NCBI RefSeq assembly: GCF_000427825.1
Contig: NZ_ATYT01000007.1
Span: 124,001 to 188,000 of the forward strand
From: Thermocrispum municipale DSM 44069
Lineage (GTDB): Bacteria; Actinomycetota; Actinomycetes; Mycobacteriales; Pseudonocardiaceae
Length of the DNA stretch: 64,000 bases
Reading direction: 5' to 3'
The notes below the pieces were generated by a model. It saw only the letters and a list, made by a program, of their open reading frames with translations, had not been told where the DNA came from and made no database searches. Shown here piece after piece: positions 25,329 through 34,079 of this stretch; within the stretch, counting starts at the first letter, position 1; each line of letters starts with the position of its first letter. Made by a program: the position numbers and the translations under genes.

Positions 25329-26807
25329 TCAGCCCATCGTCTGCACGATGTGTTTGAACTCCTGGAACTCCTCGACGGCGCGATGCCCGTTGAGCCGTCC
25401 CAGGCCACTCTGCTTGAATCCGCCCTCTTCGAACTGATCCATCACCACCGCCCAGGCGTTCACCCAAACCGTTCCCGCCTCGAGCGCATCCGCCATGCGC
25501 AAACCGCGCGCGCCATCAGCCGTCCAGACGGACGCGGCCAGGCCGTACTCCGTCGCGTTCGCCCGGGCGATCGCATCCGCCTCGTCGGTGAACACTTCGA
25601 ACGTCGCCACCGGTCCGAACAGTTCCTTCTGCACCAGCGGGGACTTCACGGAGGTGACCTCGTACAGCGCGGGACGGAAGTACGCGCCCGCCGCCAGTTC
25701 GGGCTCTTCCGGCACGCCACCTTCGACGAGCACCCCAGCGTCGGTGGCGTGGGTGGCCAGGGTCTGCGCGAGGCGATCACGGGCCGCCTTGTCGATCATC
25801 GGCCCCATCTGGGAGTTCTCGTCGTCACCCGGCCCGACCACGACGTCGCTCAGCGCGCCGACCAGGCGGTTGCGCACCTCCTCGGCCACGTCCGCATGCA
25901 CCAGCACACGGCTTCCGGTCATGCAGAACTGACCGGCGAACGTGGTGATGCCCGCGACGATCGTCCCGACGGCCTTGTCCAGGTCGGCGTCCGGGAAGAC
26001 GATCATGGGCGTCTTGCCGCCCAGCTCGAGCGACAGCCGCTTCAGGTTGGCTGCCGCGTCGGCGGCGATGACGCGGCCGACCGCGGTACTGCCGGTGTAG
26101 CTGATGGCGGGCACGTCCGGCGAGGACACCAGTAGCTTGGCGCCGTCGCTGCCCGACTCGGTGACGATGTTGAGCACACCGGCCGGCAACGACGGGCAGG
26201 CGGCCAGCAGTTCGGCCAACCTGCCGTTGGTCAGCGCGGTCTGCGCGGCCATCTTCACCACCGCCGTGCACCCGGCCGCGAGCGCGGGCGCGAACGACCG
26301 CACCGCCAGGACCACAGGCGAGTTCCAGGGCACGATCACCCCGGCGACCCCGATCGGCTCGCGAACCAGCGTGGACAGCACCCCGGCGGTGGCCTGATCA
26401 CCGCGACCACTGCCGGTCAACGCCTGCGCCGCGTAGTAGCGCAGTTTGGACGGCGTCAGGCTCAGCTCGAAGTGGGCCTCCGGCAGGATCTTGCCGTTCT
26501 CCCGGGCCAGCAGCAGCGCCAACTCGTCGGTAGCGGCTTCGATGGCGTCCGCCATCTCGTTGAGGACTTTGGCGCGCAGTTGCCGGTCCTTCCGCCACGA
26601 CGTCTCGGTGAAGGCCCGGCGCGCGGCGTCGATCGCCTCTTGCATCACGGCGGCGTCGCCGTCGTGGTACTCCCCCAGCGGCTCCCCGGTGGCGGGCGCG
26701 TACGAGGTCGCCACGGCACCGGCGGCTCGCCACCGACCGTCGACGTAGTGGGCCACCGGCCCGCTCCGGGTCTGCGACGGTGCGGTCGATTCATCGATTG
26801 CAGTCAT
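25329..26807 (-). CDS. NAD(P)-dependent aldehyde dehydrogenase
   Basis: A 492-residue aldehyde dehydrogenase. PWNSPV holds the cofactor-site Asn, RLSLELGGKTPMIVF the general-base Glu, and TFAGQFCMTGSRVLV the catalytic Cys; EEGGFKQSGLGRLNG is the C-terminal signature. It should oxidise an aldehyde to an acid. GGAG precedes ATG 26807. It is the last gene of an operon with two flavin reductases and a flavin monooxygenase, so it probably acts on the aldehyde released by that monooxygenase. Confidence 0.93.
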   Translation of the reverse strand: MTAIDESTAPSQTRSGPVAHYVDGRWRAAGAVATSYAPATGEPLGEYHDGDAAVMQEAIDAARRAFTETSWRKDRQLRAKVLNEMADAIEAATDELALLLARENGKILPEAHFELSLTPSKLRYYAAQALTGSGRGDQATAGVLSTLVREPIGVAGVIVPWNSPVVLAVRSFAPALAAGCTAVVKMAAQTALTNGRLAELLAACPSLPAGVLNIVTESGSDGAKLLVSSPDVPAISYTGSTAVGRVIAADAAANLKRLSLELGGKTPMIVFPDADLDKAVGTIVAGITTFAGQFCMTGSRVLVHADVAEEVRNRLVGALSDVVVGPGDDENSQMGPMIDKAARDRLAQTLATHATDAGVLVEGGVPEEPELAAGAYFRPALYEVTSVKSPLVQKELFGPVATFEVFTDEADAIARANATEYGLAASVWTADGARGLRMADALEAGTVWVNAWAVVMDQFEEGGFKQSGLGRLNGHRAVEEFQEFKHIVQTMG

Positions 26808-26825
26808 GGGGTGCTCCGAGGGGTG

Positions 26826-27392
26826 TCAGTTCCGTTGCTTCCGCGCGTAGCGGACGGTCAGTGGGTCGGGGCCGAACTCCAGCCCCGACAGCCGTTCGGC
26901 CAGGTGGACCACCTGGTCGACACACTCGGCCAGCTCGTCCTGGGCCTCTTGCGGCACGACTTCGTCCTTGAACGTGCTGTCGACGAAGAACGCGGCATTG
27001 GGTGCGCCGATCGCACCGAACCAGGACAGCAGGTCCCGCAGGTGCCGTTCGGCGGACAGGAAGTGGTGCGGGGCGGCGCCGACGGTGAGGATGGCCACCG
27101 GGGTGTTCCGGAGCGCCTCGTTCGGCAGCATGTCGAACAGCAGCTTCAACGTGCCGGGGATCGAGGCCCGGAAGACCGGGCTGGCCACCAGCACCGCGTC
27201 GGCGGCCGCCACCGCCTCGACGTCGCCGGCGTCCCACAGGCCGACCACGGGGTTGTCGGTGGGCCTGCTGGCCAAGCGCTGCACCTGCCATCCGTCGCGT
27301 TGCCGGACATGGTCCTCGGCGATGCCCATCGCCCTGGCCAGCTTGCCGGGCGGCGTGGGGCTGCCGTAGATCGAAACGAAACGCACCGTCAA
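26826..27392 (-). CDS. NAD(P)H-dependent FMN reductase (SsuE-like)
   Basis: A 188-residue flavodoxin-fold reductase. YGSPTPPGKLARAM is the FMN phosphate loop and LVASPVFRASIPGTLKLLFD the second conserved block, as in SsuE/MsuE. It would supply reduced FMN to a two-component monooxygenase. TTG 27392 overlaps the flavin reductase stop (TTGA); GTG 27386, two codons on, has better AAGGTGA spacing and may be the true start. Two reductases of different folds serve one monooxygenase here, which is unusual. Confidence 0.88.
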   Translation of the reverse strand: MTVRFVSIYGSPTPPGKLARAMGIAEDHVRQRDGWQVQRLASRPTDNPVVGLWDAGDVEAVAAADAVLVASPVFRASIPGTLKLLFDMLPNEALRNTPVAILTVGAAPHHFLSAERHLRDLLSWFGAIGAPNAAFFVDSTFKDEVVPQEAQDELAECVDQVVHLAERLSGLEFGPDPLTVRYARKQRN

Positions 27393-27904
27393 CTCACCTT
27401 CTTGAACTCGCCACGGAAGAACAGCAGCGGCTCCGCCTCGCGGACCACGGTCATCTCCTCGACGGCGGCGACCACGATCAGGTGATCGCCACCGTCGAGC
27501 TCATTGGCCAGCCGGCAGTCGACATAGGCCAGCACGCCGTCCGGGATCGGGTGGCCGGCGCTCGACTCCGACCACGAAAGACCGGCGAACTTGTCGCCGC
27601 CGCGGCGCGCCAGGGCGAGCGCGACCTCCTCGTGGTCGGCGGCCAGGAAACTGACCGCGAACCGCCCGACCTCGCGGATCCGCGGCCACGTCGTCGAACT
27701 GCGTTGCACGCTCAACATCGCCAGTTGCGGGTCGAGCGAGAGCGCGCTGAACGACTGGCAGGCAAACCCCACCGGTTGGCCGGCGGCCACGGACGTCACC
27801 GCGGTGACGCCCGTGCAGAACCGCCCGAAGACGTCCTTGTAGCGGCGGACGTCGCGGTCACGGTCGGAGTCGGTCAGTGCCGAGCGCATGGCCATGGCGG
27901 TCAC
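27389..27904 (-). CDS. Flavin reductase, FMN-binding split-barrel family
   Basis: A 171-residue flavin reductase of the HpaC/RutF type. VFGRFCTGVTAVTS opens the domain, GFACQSFSALSLDPQLAML is the flavin contact region and LLFFRGEFKKV the typical end. It gives reduced flavin to a partner monooxygenase using NAD(P)H. The GTG start overlaps the stop of the LLM monooxygenase gene (GTGA), so the two are coupled and it is the best candidate for the partner. Confidence 0.9.
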   Translation of the reverse strand: MTAMAMRSALTDSDRDRDVRRYKDVFGRFCTGVTAVTSVAAGQPVGFACQSFSALSLDPQLAMLSVQRSSTTWPRIREVGRFAVSFLAADHEEVALALARRGGDKFAGLSWSESSAGHPIPDGVLAYVDCRLANELDGGDHLIVVAAVEEMTVVREAEPLLFFRGEFKKVS

Positions 27905-29046
27905 TGACGCAATCCGGCCTGCCGCATCAACGGCATGATCTCCTCGCCGAAGTACGGCAGCTCCTCGGCGTAGTCGAGGAAGCCGACCATCATGCCGTTC
28001 ACGCCCGCCTTGTTCAGCTCGATCATCTGGTCGACGATCTGCTCCGGCGTGCCGATCAGCGGGTAGCCGCCGTAGCCGAGGATGAACCGCTCCTGCAGCT
28101 TCTTGACCTTGTCGAACGAGCCGCTCTCGGTGCCCAGCCCGCTGGAGACCATCGCGGCGACCTCCCAGTCACCCTTCTGAAGGATGTGGTCGAGCAGCTG
28201 CTTGGTCTCTTTCTCCGTCGGCCGGCTGACGATGTTGCCGTAGCCGAGGATGCCGAGGTCACGGCCCTGCTCCCGAGCGATGTTGCGCACCCGGGTGGAC
28301 GTCTCGTTGGCCTCCTCGGGCGAGGCGAACGCGATGAAGTTGAACTCGCACTCGCGCGCGCAGAACTCCAGGCCCGCGGGCGAGTTACCCGCGTTGACCA
28401 GCACCGGCCACGGCTTCTGGATCGGCTTCGGATCGCTCATCGCGTCCTTGATCTCGAAGAACTCGCCCTGGAAGTCGACCCGCTCCTGGGTCCACATCCG
28501 CTTGCAGATCTCGATCCACTCGGAGCCGTAGCGGTACCGCGCGTCGTGCTCACGCTGCGTGCCGCCGAACATCTCCATCTCGGCCTTGTACCAGCCCATC
28601 GTCATGTTCAGGCCGAAGCGGCCGCCGGAGATGTGGTCGACCGTGACCGACTCCTTGGCGGCGACGATCGGGTGCTTGGTCGGCACGTGCGTGGTGGAGA
28701 ACACCATGATGTTCTCGGTCGCCTGCGCCAGGCCTGCGGCCCAGGTGTGCGTCTCGAAGTTCTCCCCGTTGAAGTTCGTCTCGCCACCCATGCCGCGGTA
28801 GCGGGCAACCGGCAACATCGCTTCGAAGCCCAGCTGGTCGGCGAGCTTGGCGATCTTCTCGGTGTGCTCCCAGGTGAGCTCGTAGGTGGTCTCGGCGTGC
28901 GTGGCCATCAGGCCGTGGCTGCAGTTGGAGCCGAAAATGCCCAGCTTCATGGCGTTGTCGTTGTACATCGCCACACCGCTGTCCTTGCGCGCCTGCACTA
29001 GCTCGTCGTACGGGATGGTGGGCGGGTTGGATGTCGCCGTCGTCAT
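27901..29046 (-). CDS. LLM-class flavin-dependent monooxygenase (RutA-like)
   Basis: A 381-residue luciferase-like monooxygenase with the RutA/SfnG-type N-terminus (KLGIFGSNCSHG, then WEHTEKIAKLADQLGFEAMLPVARY in parts) and GGRFGLNMTMGWYKAEMEMFG. Such enzymes use reduced FMN and O2 to hydroxylate or cleave C-N or C-S bonds. TGGAGGT precedes ATG 29046. It leads an operon with a flavin reductase, an FMN reductase and an aldehyde dehydrogenase, and is divergent from the gentisate operon, so its product may feed gentisate or a side chain removed on the way. The substrate is unknown. Confidence 0.88.
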   Translation of the reverse strand: MTTATSNPPTIPYDELVQARKDSGVAMYNDNAMKLGIFGSNCSHGLMATHAETTYELTWEHTEKIAKLADQLGFEAMLPVARYRGMGGETNFNGENFETHTWAAGLAQATENIMVFSTTHVPTKHPIVAAKESVTVDHISGGRFGLNMTMGWYKAEMEMFGGTQREHDARYRYGSEWIEICKRMWTQERVDFQGEFFEIKDAMSDPKPIQKPWPVLVNAGNSPAGLEFCARECEFNFIAFASPEEANETSTRVRNIAREQGRDLGILGYGNIVSRPTEKETKQLLDHILQKGDWEVAAMVSSGLGTESGSFDKVKKLQERFILGYGGYPLIGTPEQIVDQMIELNKAGVNGMMVGFLDYAEELPYFGEEIMPLMRQAGLRQ

Positions 29047-29296
29047 CGAACCTCCAGGTCAGTGCCAGAGCGCCACACCGGGCGCGGCTGTTGTGGACGC
29101 CACCGTAGGAAGCCGGGCGCGGCCGGACTATCCCGCCGGACGCAACGCGGTGTCCGCTTCGCGCAAACCACTTCCCCACCGCCAGGACACCCCCTAGATT
29201 CCTGATCACACACAAAGCGCGTCGAAGCTTTGCGCACAGCGCAATCCGATGCCGGTTGATCCGCCCCTCCACCGACGAGCGAGGTAGTTGACGACC
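29047..29296. promoter_or_regulatory. Divergent control region, monooxygenase / gentisate operons
   Basis: A 250-base gap between two divergent operons. It holds the palindrome TTGCGCACAGCGCAA (29230-29244), GGTGTCC/GGACACC arms (29149-29155, 29185-29191) and a TAGATT box near 29195. IclR or AraC proteins encoded nearby are the likely binders; which one cannot be told. Confidence 0.5.
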
Positions 29297-30415
29297 ATGT
29301 CCCTGACCGACGACGAGGAGCTCCGTCGAGAGTCCGTCGAGGACGCCATGCAGCCCCCGGACAGCCCGGAGCTGCGCCGGCTGTATGCCGACTACGACAG
29401 CCACCACCTGGTGCCGCTGTGGACGCAGATCGGCGACCTGATGCCGCACGAACCCGCTCCCGCGGCACGGCCGCATGTGTGGCGCTGGACCGAGCTGTAC
29501 CCGTTGGCGCAGCGGGCCGGCGACCTGGTGCCGGTCGGCCGCGGCGGCGAGCGCCGGGCGATCGCGCTGGCGAACCCCGGCCTGCAGGGCAAGCCGTACA
29601 TCTCCCCCACGCTGTGGGCGGCGATCCAGTACCTCGGCCCGCGCGAAACCGCACCGGAGCATCGCCACTCGCAGAGCGCGTTCCGGTTCGTGGTCGAAGG
29701 CGAAGGCGTGTGGACGGTCGTCAACGGCGATCCGGTGCGGATGTCCCGCGGTGATCTGCTGCTGACCCCGGGCTGGCACTTCCACGGCCACCACAACGAG
29801 ACCGACCACCCGATGGCGTGGATCGACGGGCTGGACATCCCGCTGGTGCACTACCTGGACGCCGGTTTCTTCGAATTCGGCAGCAACCGGGTCACCGACG
29901 ACGCCACCCCCAATCTGTCGCGCGCGGAACGCGCCTGGTGCCATCCCGGGCTGCGGCCGGTCTCTCAGCTGCGCGGCACGGTCGCCAGCCCGGTGACCGC
30001 CTACCGCTGGGAGCACACCGACGCCGCGCTCACTCAGCAGCTGTTGCTGGAAGAAGAAGGAGACCCCGCGACCGTGGCGCCGGGCCACGCGGCGGTGCGC
30101 TTCGTGAACCCGACGACCGGCGGCGACGTCATGCCGACCATCCGGGCCGAGTTCCACCGGCTCCGCGCGGGCACGTCCACGGCGACCCGGCGCGACGTCG
30201 GCTCGTGCGTCTACCAGGTCTTCGACGGCCGCGGCGCGATCACGATCGCCGGCGAGACCACCCAGCTGGAGATCGGTGACCTGGTGGTGGTGCCGTCCTG
30301 GGTCCCGTGGTCGCTGCGAGCGGAGACGACGTTCGACTTGTTCTCGTTCTCCGACGCCCCGGTCATGGAACGACTCCACCTTGCCCGCACCCACATCGAG
30401 GAGGACGACGCGTGA
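29297..30415 (+). CDS. Gentisate 1,2-dioxygenase
   Basis: A 372-residue bicupin dioxygenase that opens gentisate (2,5-dihydroxybenzoate) to maleylpyruvate. The N-terminal cupin carries the iron-binding HRHSQSAFRFVVEGEG with a later HFHGHHNE (two His clusters). The second cupin starts near residue 275 (HRLRAGTSTATRRDVG). It is followed directly by fumarylpyruvate hydrolase and maleylpyruvate isomerase genes, which fixes the pathway. ATG 29297 is chosen; a TTG at 29288 is an in-frame alternative. Confidence 0.93.
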   Translation: MSLTDDEELRRESVEDAMQPPDSPELRRLYADYDSHHLVPLWTQIGDLMPHEPAPAARPHVWRWTELYPLAQRAGDLVPVGRGGERRAIALANPGLQGKPYISPTLWAAIQYLGPRETAPEHRHSQSAFRFVVEGEGVWTVVNGDPVRMSRGDLLLTPGWHFHGHHNETDHPMAWIDGLDIPLVHYLDAGFFEFGSNRVTDDATPNLSRAERAWCHPGLRPVSQLRGTVASPVTAYRWEHTDAALTQQLLLEEEGDPATVAPGHAAVRFVNPTTGGDVMPTIRAEFHRLRAGTSTATRRDVGSCVYQVFDGRGAITIAGETTQLEIGDLVVVPSWVPWSLRAETTFDLFSFSDAPVMERLHLARTHIEEDDA

Positions 30416-31230
30416 AGCTCGCGACCCTGCGTACGCCCAACGGGACTGCCGCAGTCCGGGTCGAGGACGACAAGGTGGTCGAGCTCGGTTTCCGCGACGT
30501 CGGCGAGCTGCTCTGCGATGGCGGCCTCTCGGCGGCGTCGGCCGACGGCACCGAGCATCCGCTGACCGGCAGCGAGTTCGCCCCGGTGGTCTGCCTGCCG
30601 GGCAAGATCGTGTGCGTCGGGCTCAACTACCGCAATCACATCCTGGAGATGGGGCGAGAGCTGCCCGAACACCCCACCCTGTTCGCCAAATACGCCGACG
30701 CGCTGACCGGCCCGTTCGACGACATCGCGCTGCCACCCGAATCGGACGCGGTGGACTGGGAGGGCGAGCTCGCACTGGTCATCGGCTCCACCGTGCGGCG
30801 CGCTCGCGGCGACGAGGCCCGCGCGGCCATCGCCGGCTACACGGTGATGAACGACGTGACGATGCGGGACTTCCAGTACCGCTCCCCGCAGTGGCTGCAA
30901 GGCAAGACCTGGGAGGCGTCGACCCCACTCGGCCCGCACCTGGTCACTCCCGACGAGCTGGCCGACGACGCCTGGCTACGGACGTACGTCGACGACGTCG
31001 AGGTGCAGGCGGCCCCGATCTCGGACTTGGTCTTCGACCCGGTCGCCCTGGTCGAGTACGTCTCCACCATCACCACTCTGCGACCCGGCGACGTCATCGC
31101 GACCGGGACGCCAGGCGGTGTCGGTCACGCCCGCAAACCCGCGACCTACCTGCGGGAAGGGGCGACGCTGCGCACTCGGATCGACGGGGTCGGCGAGATC
31201 GTCAACCGGGTGGTGCGCGAGGCGCCATGA
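30412..31230 (+). CDS. Fumarylpyruvate hydrolase (FAH family)
   Basis: A 272-residue fumarylacetoacetate hydrolase-family enzyme. KIVCVGLNYRNHILEMG, the metal ligands in DWEGELALVIG and the C-terminal TGTPGGVG are diagnostic. In the gentisate pathway it splits fumarylpyruvate into fumarate and pyruvate. The GTG start overlaps the dioxygenase stop (GTGA) and has GAGGAGG upstream. A longer upstream frame has no family similarity. Confidence 0.92.
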   Translation: MKLATLRTPNGTAAVRVEDDKVVELGFRDVGELLCDGGLSAASADGTEHPLTGSEFAPVVCLPGKIVCVGLNYRNHILEMGRELPEHPTLFAKYADALTGPFDDIALPPESDAVDWEGELALVIGSTVRRARGDEARAAIAGYTVMNDVTMRDFQYRSPQWLQGKTWEASTPLGPHLVTPDELADDAWLRTYVDDVEVQAAPISDLVFDPVALVEYVSTITTLRPGDVIATGTPGGVGHARKPATYLREGATLRTRIDGVGEIVNRVVREAP

Positions 31231-32000
31231 GCACATCGGAACTGACGGCGGCCCGCGCGGCCCTGCGGGAGCGTCAAGGCTCCGGGGCCCGGTACGACTC
31301 CCCCGCCGCGCCCGCGCGCGAGCTCGAGTGGGCCCGACGGGGTACCGCGTACTTCGCACGGGTGCTGAGCCAGACCAGCGACGCCGAGCTGCGCAGGCCC
31401 AGCGCACTGCCCGGCTGGTCCAAAGCCGCGCTGGTCGCCCACGTCGGCTACAACGCGCGGGCGCTCACCAGGCTGTGCGAGTGGGCGCGCACCGGTGTCC
31501 GCAACCCGATGTATTCGTCCCCCGAAGCCCGGATGGCGGAGATCCGCCGCGGGGAGAGTTTGCCGCCCCGGGCGCTGCGGCACCTGGCCCACCACGCCGC
31601 GATTCACCTCGACGTCGAATGGCGCGATCTCGACGCCGCCGCCTGGGACGCGTCCGTGGTGACCGCGCAGGGTCGCACCGTGCCGGCGCGCGAGACCGTG
31701 TGGATGCGCACCCGGGAGGTGTGGGTGCACGCCGCCGACCTGGGCGGCAGCTTCCGCCGGTTCCCGCGCGAAGTTCTCGACGCACTCCTGAAGGACGTGG
31801 TTGCTGTCTGGGAGCGACGTGACTGCGTGCCCGACTTGCAGGTGCACCTGGTGGACCAGGACCGGACGGTGACGATCGGTGACGGCGGCCCGACGGTCGC
31901 CGGATCCACCGCGGATGTGGTGCGGTGGATGACCGGCCGAGGTGCGGTCCGACTCGACACCGACGGCTTCGATCTGTCGGGCCTGCCGTCGTGGCTGTGA
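31227..32000 (+). CDS. Maleylpyruvate isomerase, mycothiol-dependent
   Basis: A 257-residue DinB-fold protein of the mycothiol-dependent maleylpyruvate isomerase family, converting maleylpyruvate to fumarylpyruvate. GWSKAALVAHVGYNARAL supplies the first metal His and MRTREVWVHAADLGG the Glu and second His of the zinc site. The C-terminal domain (DLQVHLVDQDRTVTIGDGG) is of the SCP2-like type. ATG 31227 overlaps the hydrolase stop (ATGA). Mycothiol use is limited to actinobacteria, supporting the taxon call. Confidence 0.92.
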   Translation: MSTSELTAARAALRERQGSGARYDSPAAPARELEWARRGTAYFARVLSQTSDAELRRPSALPGWSKAALVAHVGYNARALTRLCEWARTGVRNPMYSSPEARMAEIRRGESLPPRALRHLAHHAAIHLDVEWRDLDAAAWDASVVTAQGRTVPARETVWMRTREVWVHAADLGGSFRRFPREVLDALLKDVVAVWERRDCVPDLQVHLVDQDRTVTIGDGGPTVAGSTADVVRWMTGRGAVRLDTDGFDLSGLPSWL

Positions 32001-32008
32001 TCGATCCC

Positions 32009-32014
32009 TAGGGT
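32009..32014 (+). promoter_or_regulatory. Candidate -10 for a leaderless iclR transcript
   Basis: TAGGGT ends six bases before GTG 32021; no ribosome site precedes that start. It would allow the regulator its own transcript in addition to read-through from the gentisate operon. Confidence 0.4.
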
Positions 32015-32020
32015 GTAGTC

Positions 32021-32827
32021 GTGCACCCGAAGGAGAACTCGTACCGGGTCGAATCGGTCGACCGCGCGATGCTGCTGCTTGCCCTGGTGCTCGACCGCGG
32101 CGAGCTCAGTGCCACCGAGGCCGCGACCAGGCTCGGGGTGGCGCCCTCGACCGCGCACCGGATCCTCACCACCATGCGGGACCGCGGCTTCCTGTCCCAG
32201 GACGACCGTCGGCTGTACCACCCGGGTCCGATGCTCGTCCGGGCCAGGAATTTCGGGACCGACCACGCGAGCATGATCGAACTGCTCCGCCCGGTGCTCC
32301 ACCGGCTGTACGCCAGCGTGGACGAGACCGTTCACCTGATGACCCTGGTCGGTACCGATGTGCGCTTCATCGACGGCATCGAGGGAACACACGGCCTGCG
32401 CGTCGGCCTGCGCACCGGAATGTTGGTACCCGCCTACTGTTCCTCCGGGGGCAAAGCGATGCTCGCCGCTCTGCCCGACACCGAGGTTCGTGCACTGCAC
32501 GCGGGCGGTCTGCGTCCGTGGCCGGCCACCACGATGACGTCGGTCGAGGACCTGCTCGGCGATCTGGCTCGGGTGCGCGCGGCGGACGGCGTCGCGTACA
32601 ACATCGAGGAGAGCGAGAAAGGCGTCTCGGCGCTCGGGGTGGCCGTCCTGGCACCGGACGACACGCCGCTCGTGGGTATCGCCGTCGCCATCCCGTCGGC
32701 CCGGTTCGACGACGTCAAGGACAGCGTCGTTCCGCGACTGTTGAAGGCGCGCGAGGAGGCCGGCGCACTGGTCCGCAACCGCGCAAGCGCACCCCGCGGG
32801 CGAGCCGGGAATCGCAACGCCGGATAG
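32021..32827 (+). CDS. IclR-family regulator of the gentisate genes
   Basis: A 268-residue IclR protein: N-terminal winged helix (LSATEAATRLGVAPSTAHRIL) and an effector domain with YCSSGGKAMLAALP and NIEESEKGVSALGVAVL. IclR members commonly regulate aromatic ring-cleavage operons, including gentisate genes. It lies 20 bases after the isomerase gene. The palindrome at 29230-29244 is the best candidate operator. The C-terminus has a basic tail of about 15 residues. Confidence 0.9.
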   Translation: MHPKENSYRVESVDRAMLLLALVLDRGELSATEAATRLGVAPSTAHRILTTMRDRGFLSQDDRRLYHPGPMLVRARNFGTDHASMIELLRPVLHRLYASVDETVHLMTLVGTDVRFIDGIEGTHGLRVGLRTGMLVPAYCSSGGKAMLAALPDTEVRALHAGGLRPWPATTMTSVEDLLGDLARVRAADGVAYNIEESEKGVSALGVAVLAPDDTPLVGIAVAIPSARFDDVKDSVVPRLLKAREEAGALVRNRASAPRGRAGNRNAG

Positions 32828-32888
32828 CCGGAGCGTCCTTGACACTTGCGGCGACGCAACGGTCGACGCACGCCGTCACGAACTGGCC

Positions 32889-33720
32889 CTAAGCAGTGCC
32901 CTGCTCAGCGGGCTCCACGACGTTCGCGAGGAAATCGATCACCGCAGCGTTGAACGCGCGCGGCTGCTCGAGGAAGGGGCAGTGCGCTGCGTCCTCGATC
33001 ACCGCCAGGCGCGAGCCGGAGATGTGCTCGTGCAGGTAAGGCGCATTCCCTGCGGGCACGGACACGTCCTGATCTCCGGAAACGACGAGGGTCGGCACGT
33101 CGATCCGGTCCAGCACGTCCCGGTAGTCGGCATTGAGGAAATCCCAGGAGGCACGCGAAGCCCCAGCCGGATGACACCGGACCATGTCCGCGATCGCCCA
33201 CTCCACGAGTTCTTCCCGCAGGGTCGCCCGCGAAGAACTGCGGCGCCAGGCTCCGCATCGCGACATTCACGTCGTCGCGAATCAGGTCAACCCAGTTCTT
33301 GGCGTCCGCCAACTCGAGGAATCCGAGTTCCCAGTCCGGCTCTTTCATCAGCCGCGGCCCGGCGCCGACGAGCACGAGCGATCGCAACGACCCCGTGCCG
33401 AACAGCTCGACGTACTGCAACACGGTCGATCCACCGCCGGACCAGGCAAGCACATGCACCGGTTCACCGACGGAGGCGATGACCTCCGCCAGGTCAGCGG
33501 CCATCCTGCCCATGCGCTGCCCGCGCTCGGTCTTCTCCGAGTCACCCTGACCACGTGGGTCGTAGCAGATCACCCGGAACCTGGAGGTCATCTCGGCGGT
33601 GAACTGTTCTTTGAACCACCGATGGGAAACACCCCAACCCGGCAGGATCACCAGCGGTGCACCTGAGCCCGCCTCCGTCACGAACAGCTCAACGCCGTCA
33701 CTGGTCGTCAATGTCGCCAT
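32889..33720 (-). pseudogene. Alpha/beta hydrolase with an apparent frameshift
   Basis: Two overlapping frames together make one alpha/beta hydrolase of about 276 residues, similar to 3-oxoadipate enol-lactonases. The first frame starts at ATG 33720 (GGAGG upstream) and has LPGWGVSHRWF, CYDPRGQGDS and the nucleophile region LAWSGGGST. After APQFFAGD the similarity moves to the other frame (LREELVEWAIADMV) and ends with PTLVVSGDQDVSVP and EDAAHCPFLEQP, holding the acid and His. The total is one base too long, and the shift lies near the GGG at 33221-33223. Either a real mutation or a sequencing error. Confidence 0.75.
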
Positions 33721-33823
33721 CGGTATGCCTCCGGCTGAATCCATCGGGCGCCGGATACGGCTCATGCGGCTCTCTCGCGAGTTCGCACGCCGCGACCGAC
33801 GAACATCGTTGCGAAGGCGTCAA

Positions 33824-33852
33824 TTTATGGCAAGGGTTATAATCGATATCAA
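33824..33852 (-). promoter_or_regulatory. Promoter for the frameshifted hydrolase
   Basis: On the minus strand TTGATA (33852-33847), 17 bases, CATAAA (33829-33824): 5 of 6 and 4 of 6 matches to consensus with ideal spacing, about 100 bases upstream of ATG 33720. Confidence 0.5.
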
Positions 33853-34032
33853 GAGTTGCTCGCCACGATCAGCCGACCGTGATCACGAACTAGGAACTGA
33901 GAGCGCACCCTCGCGCCCGCGAGCCCTGAGCAGGCGCAGCGCGCCCCACCGAGGCATCGGACGAGAACACCTCGCCCGGCGGGCCGTCAGTGCGGCAGTT
34001 CAAGTCCCGGCAACCATCTCGCCGCCGCCCAC

Positions 34033-34056
34033 TAATGCTACTATTCATAAGCATTA
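34033..34056. promoter_or_regulatory. Inverted repeat before the CoA transferase gene
   Basis: TAATGCT and AGCATTA are perfect inverted arms 10 bases apart, 24 bases upstream of ATG 34080. The right arm contains TCATAAGCA (34045-34053), a motif repeated before other operons of this locus. A GntR regulator is encoded just downstream. Confidence 0.6.
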
Positions 34057-34079
34057 ATTTGGCACGAGAGGACGTGACC

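Larger units (their letters stand above)
33721..34079. other. Divergent intergenic region, hydrolase / CoA transferase
   Basis: A 359-base region with no credible gene. It is locally AT-rich. It holds the minus-strand promoter at 33824-33852 and the inverted repeat at 34033-34056, annotated separately; I see nothing else in the middle part. Confidence 0.6.
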
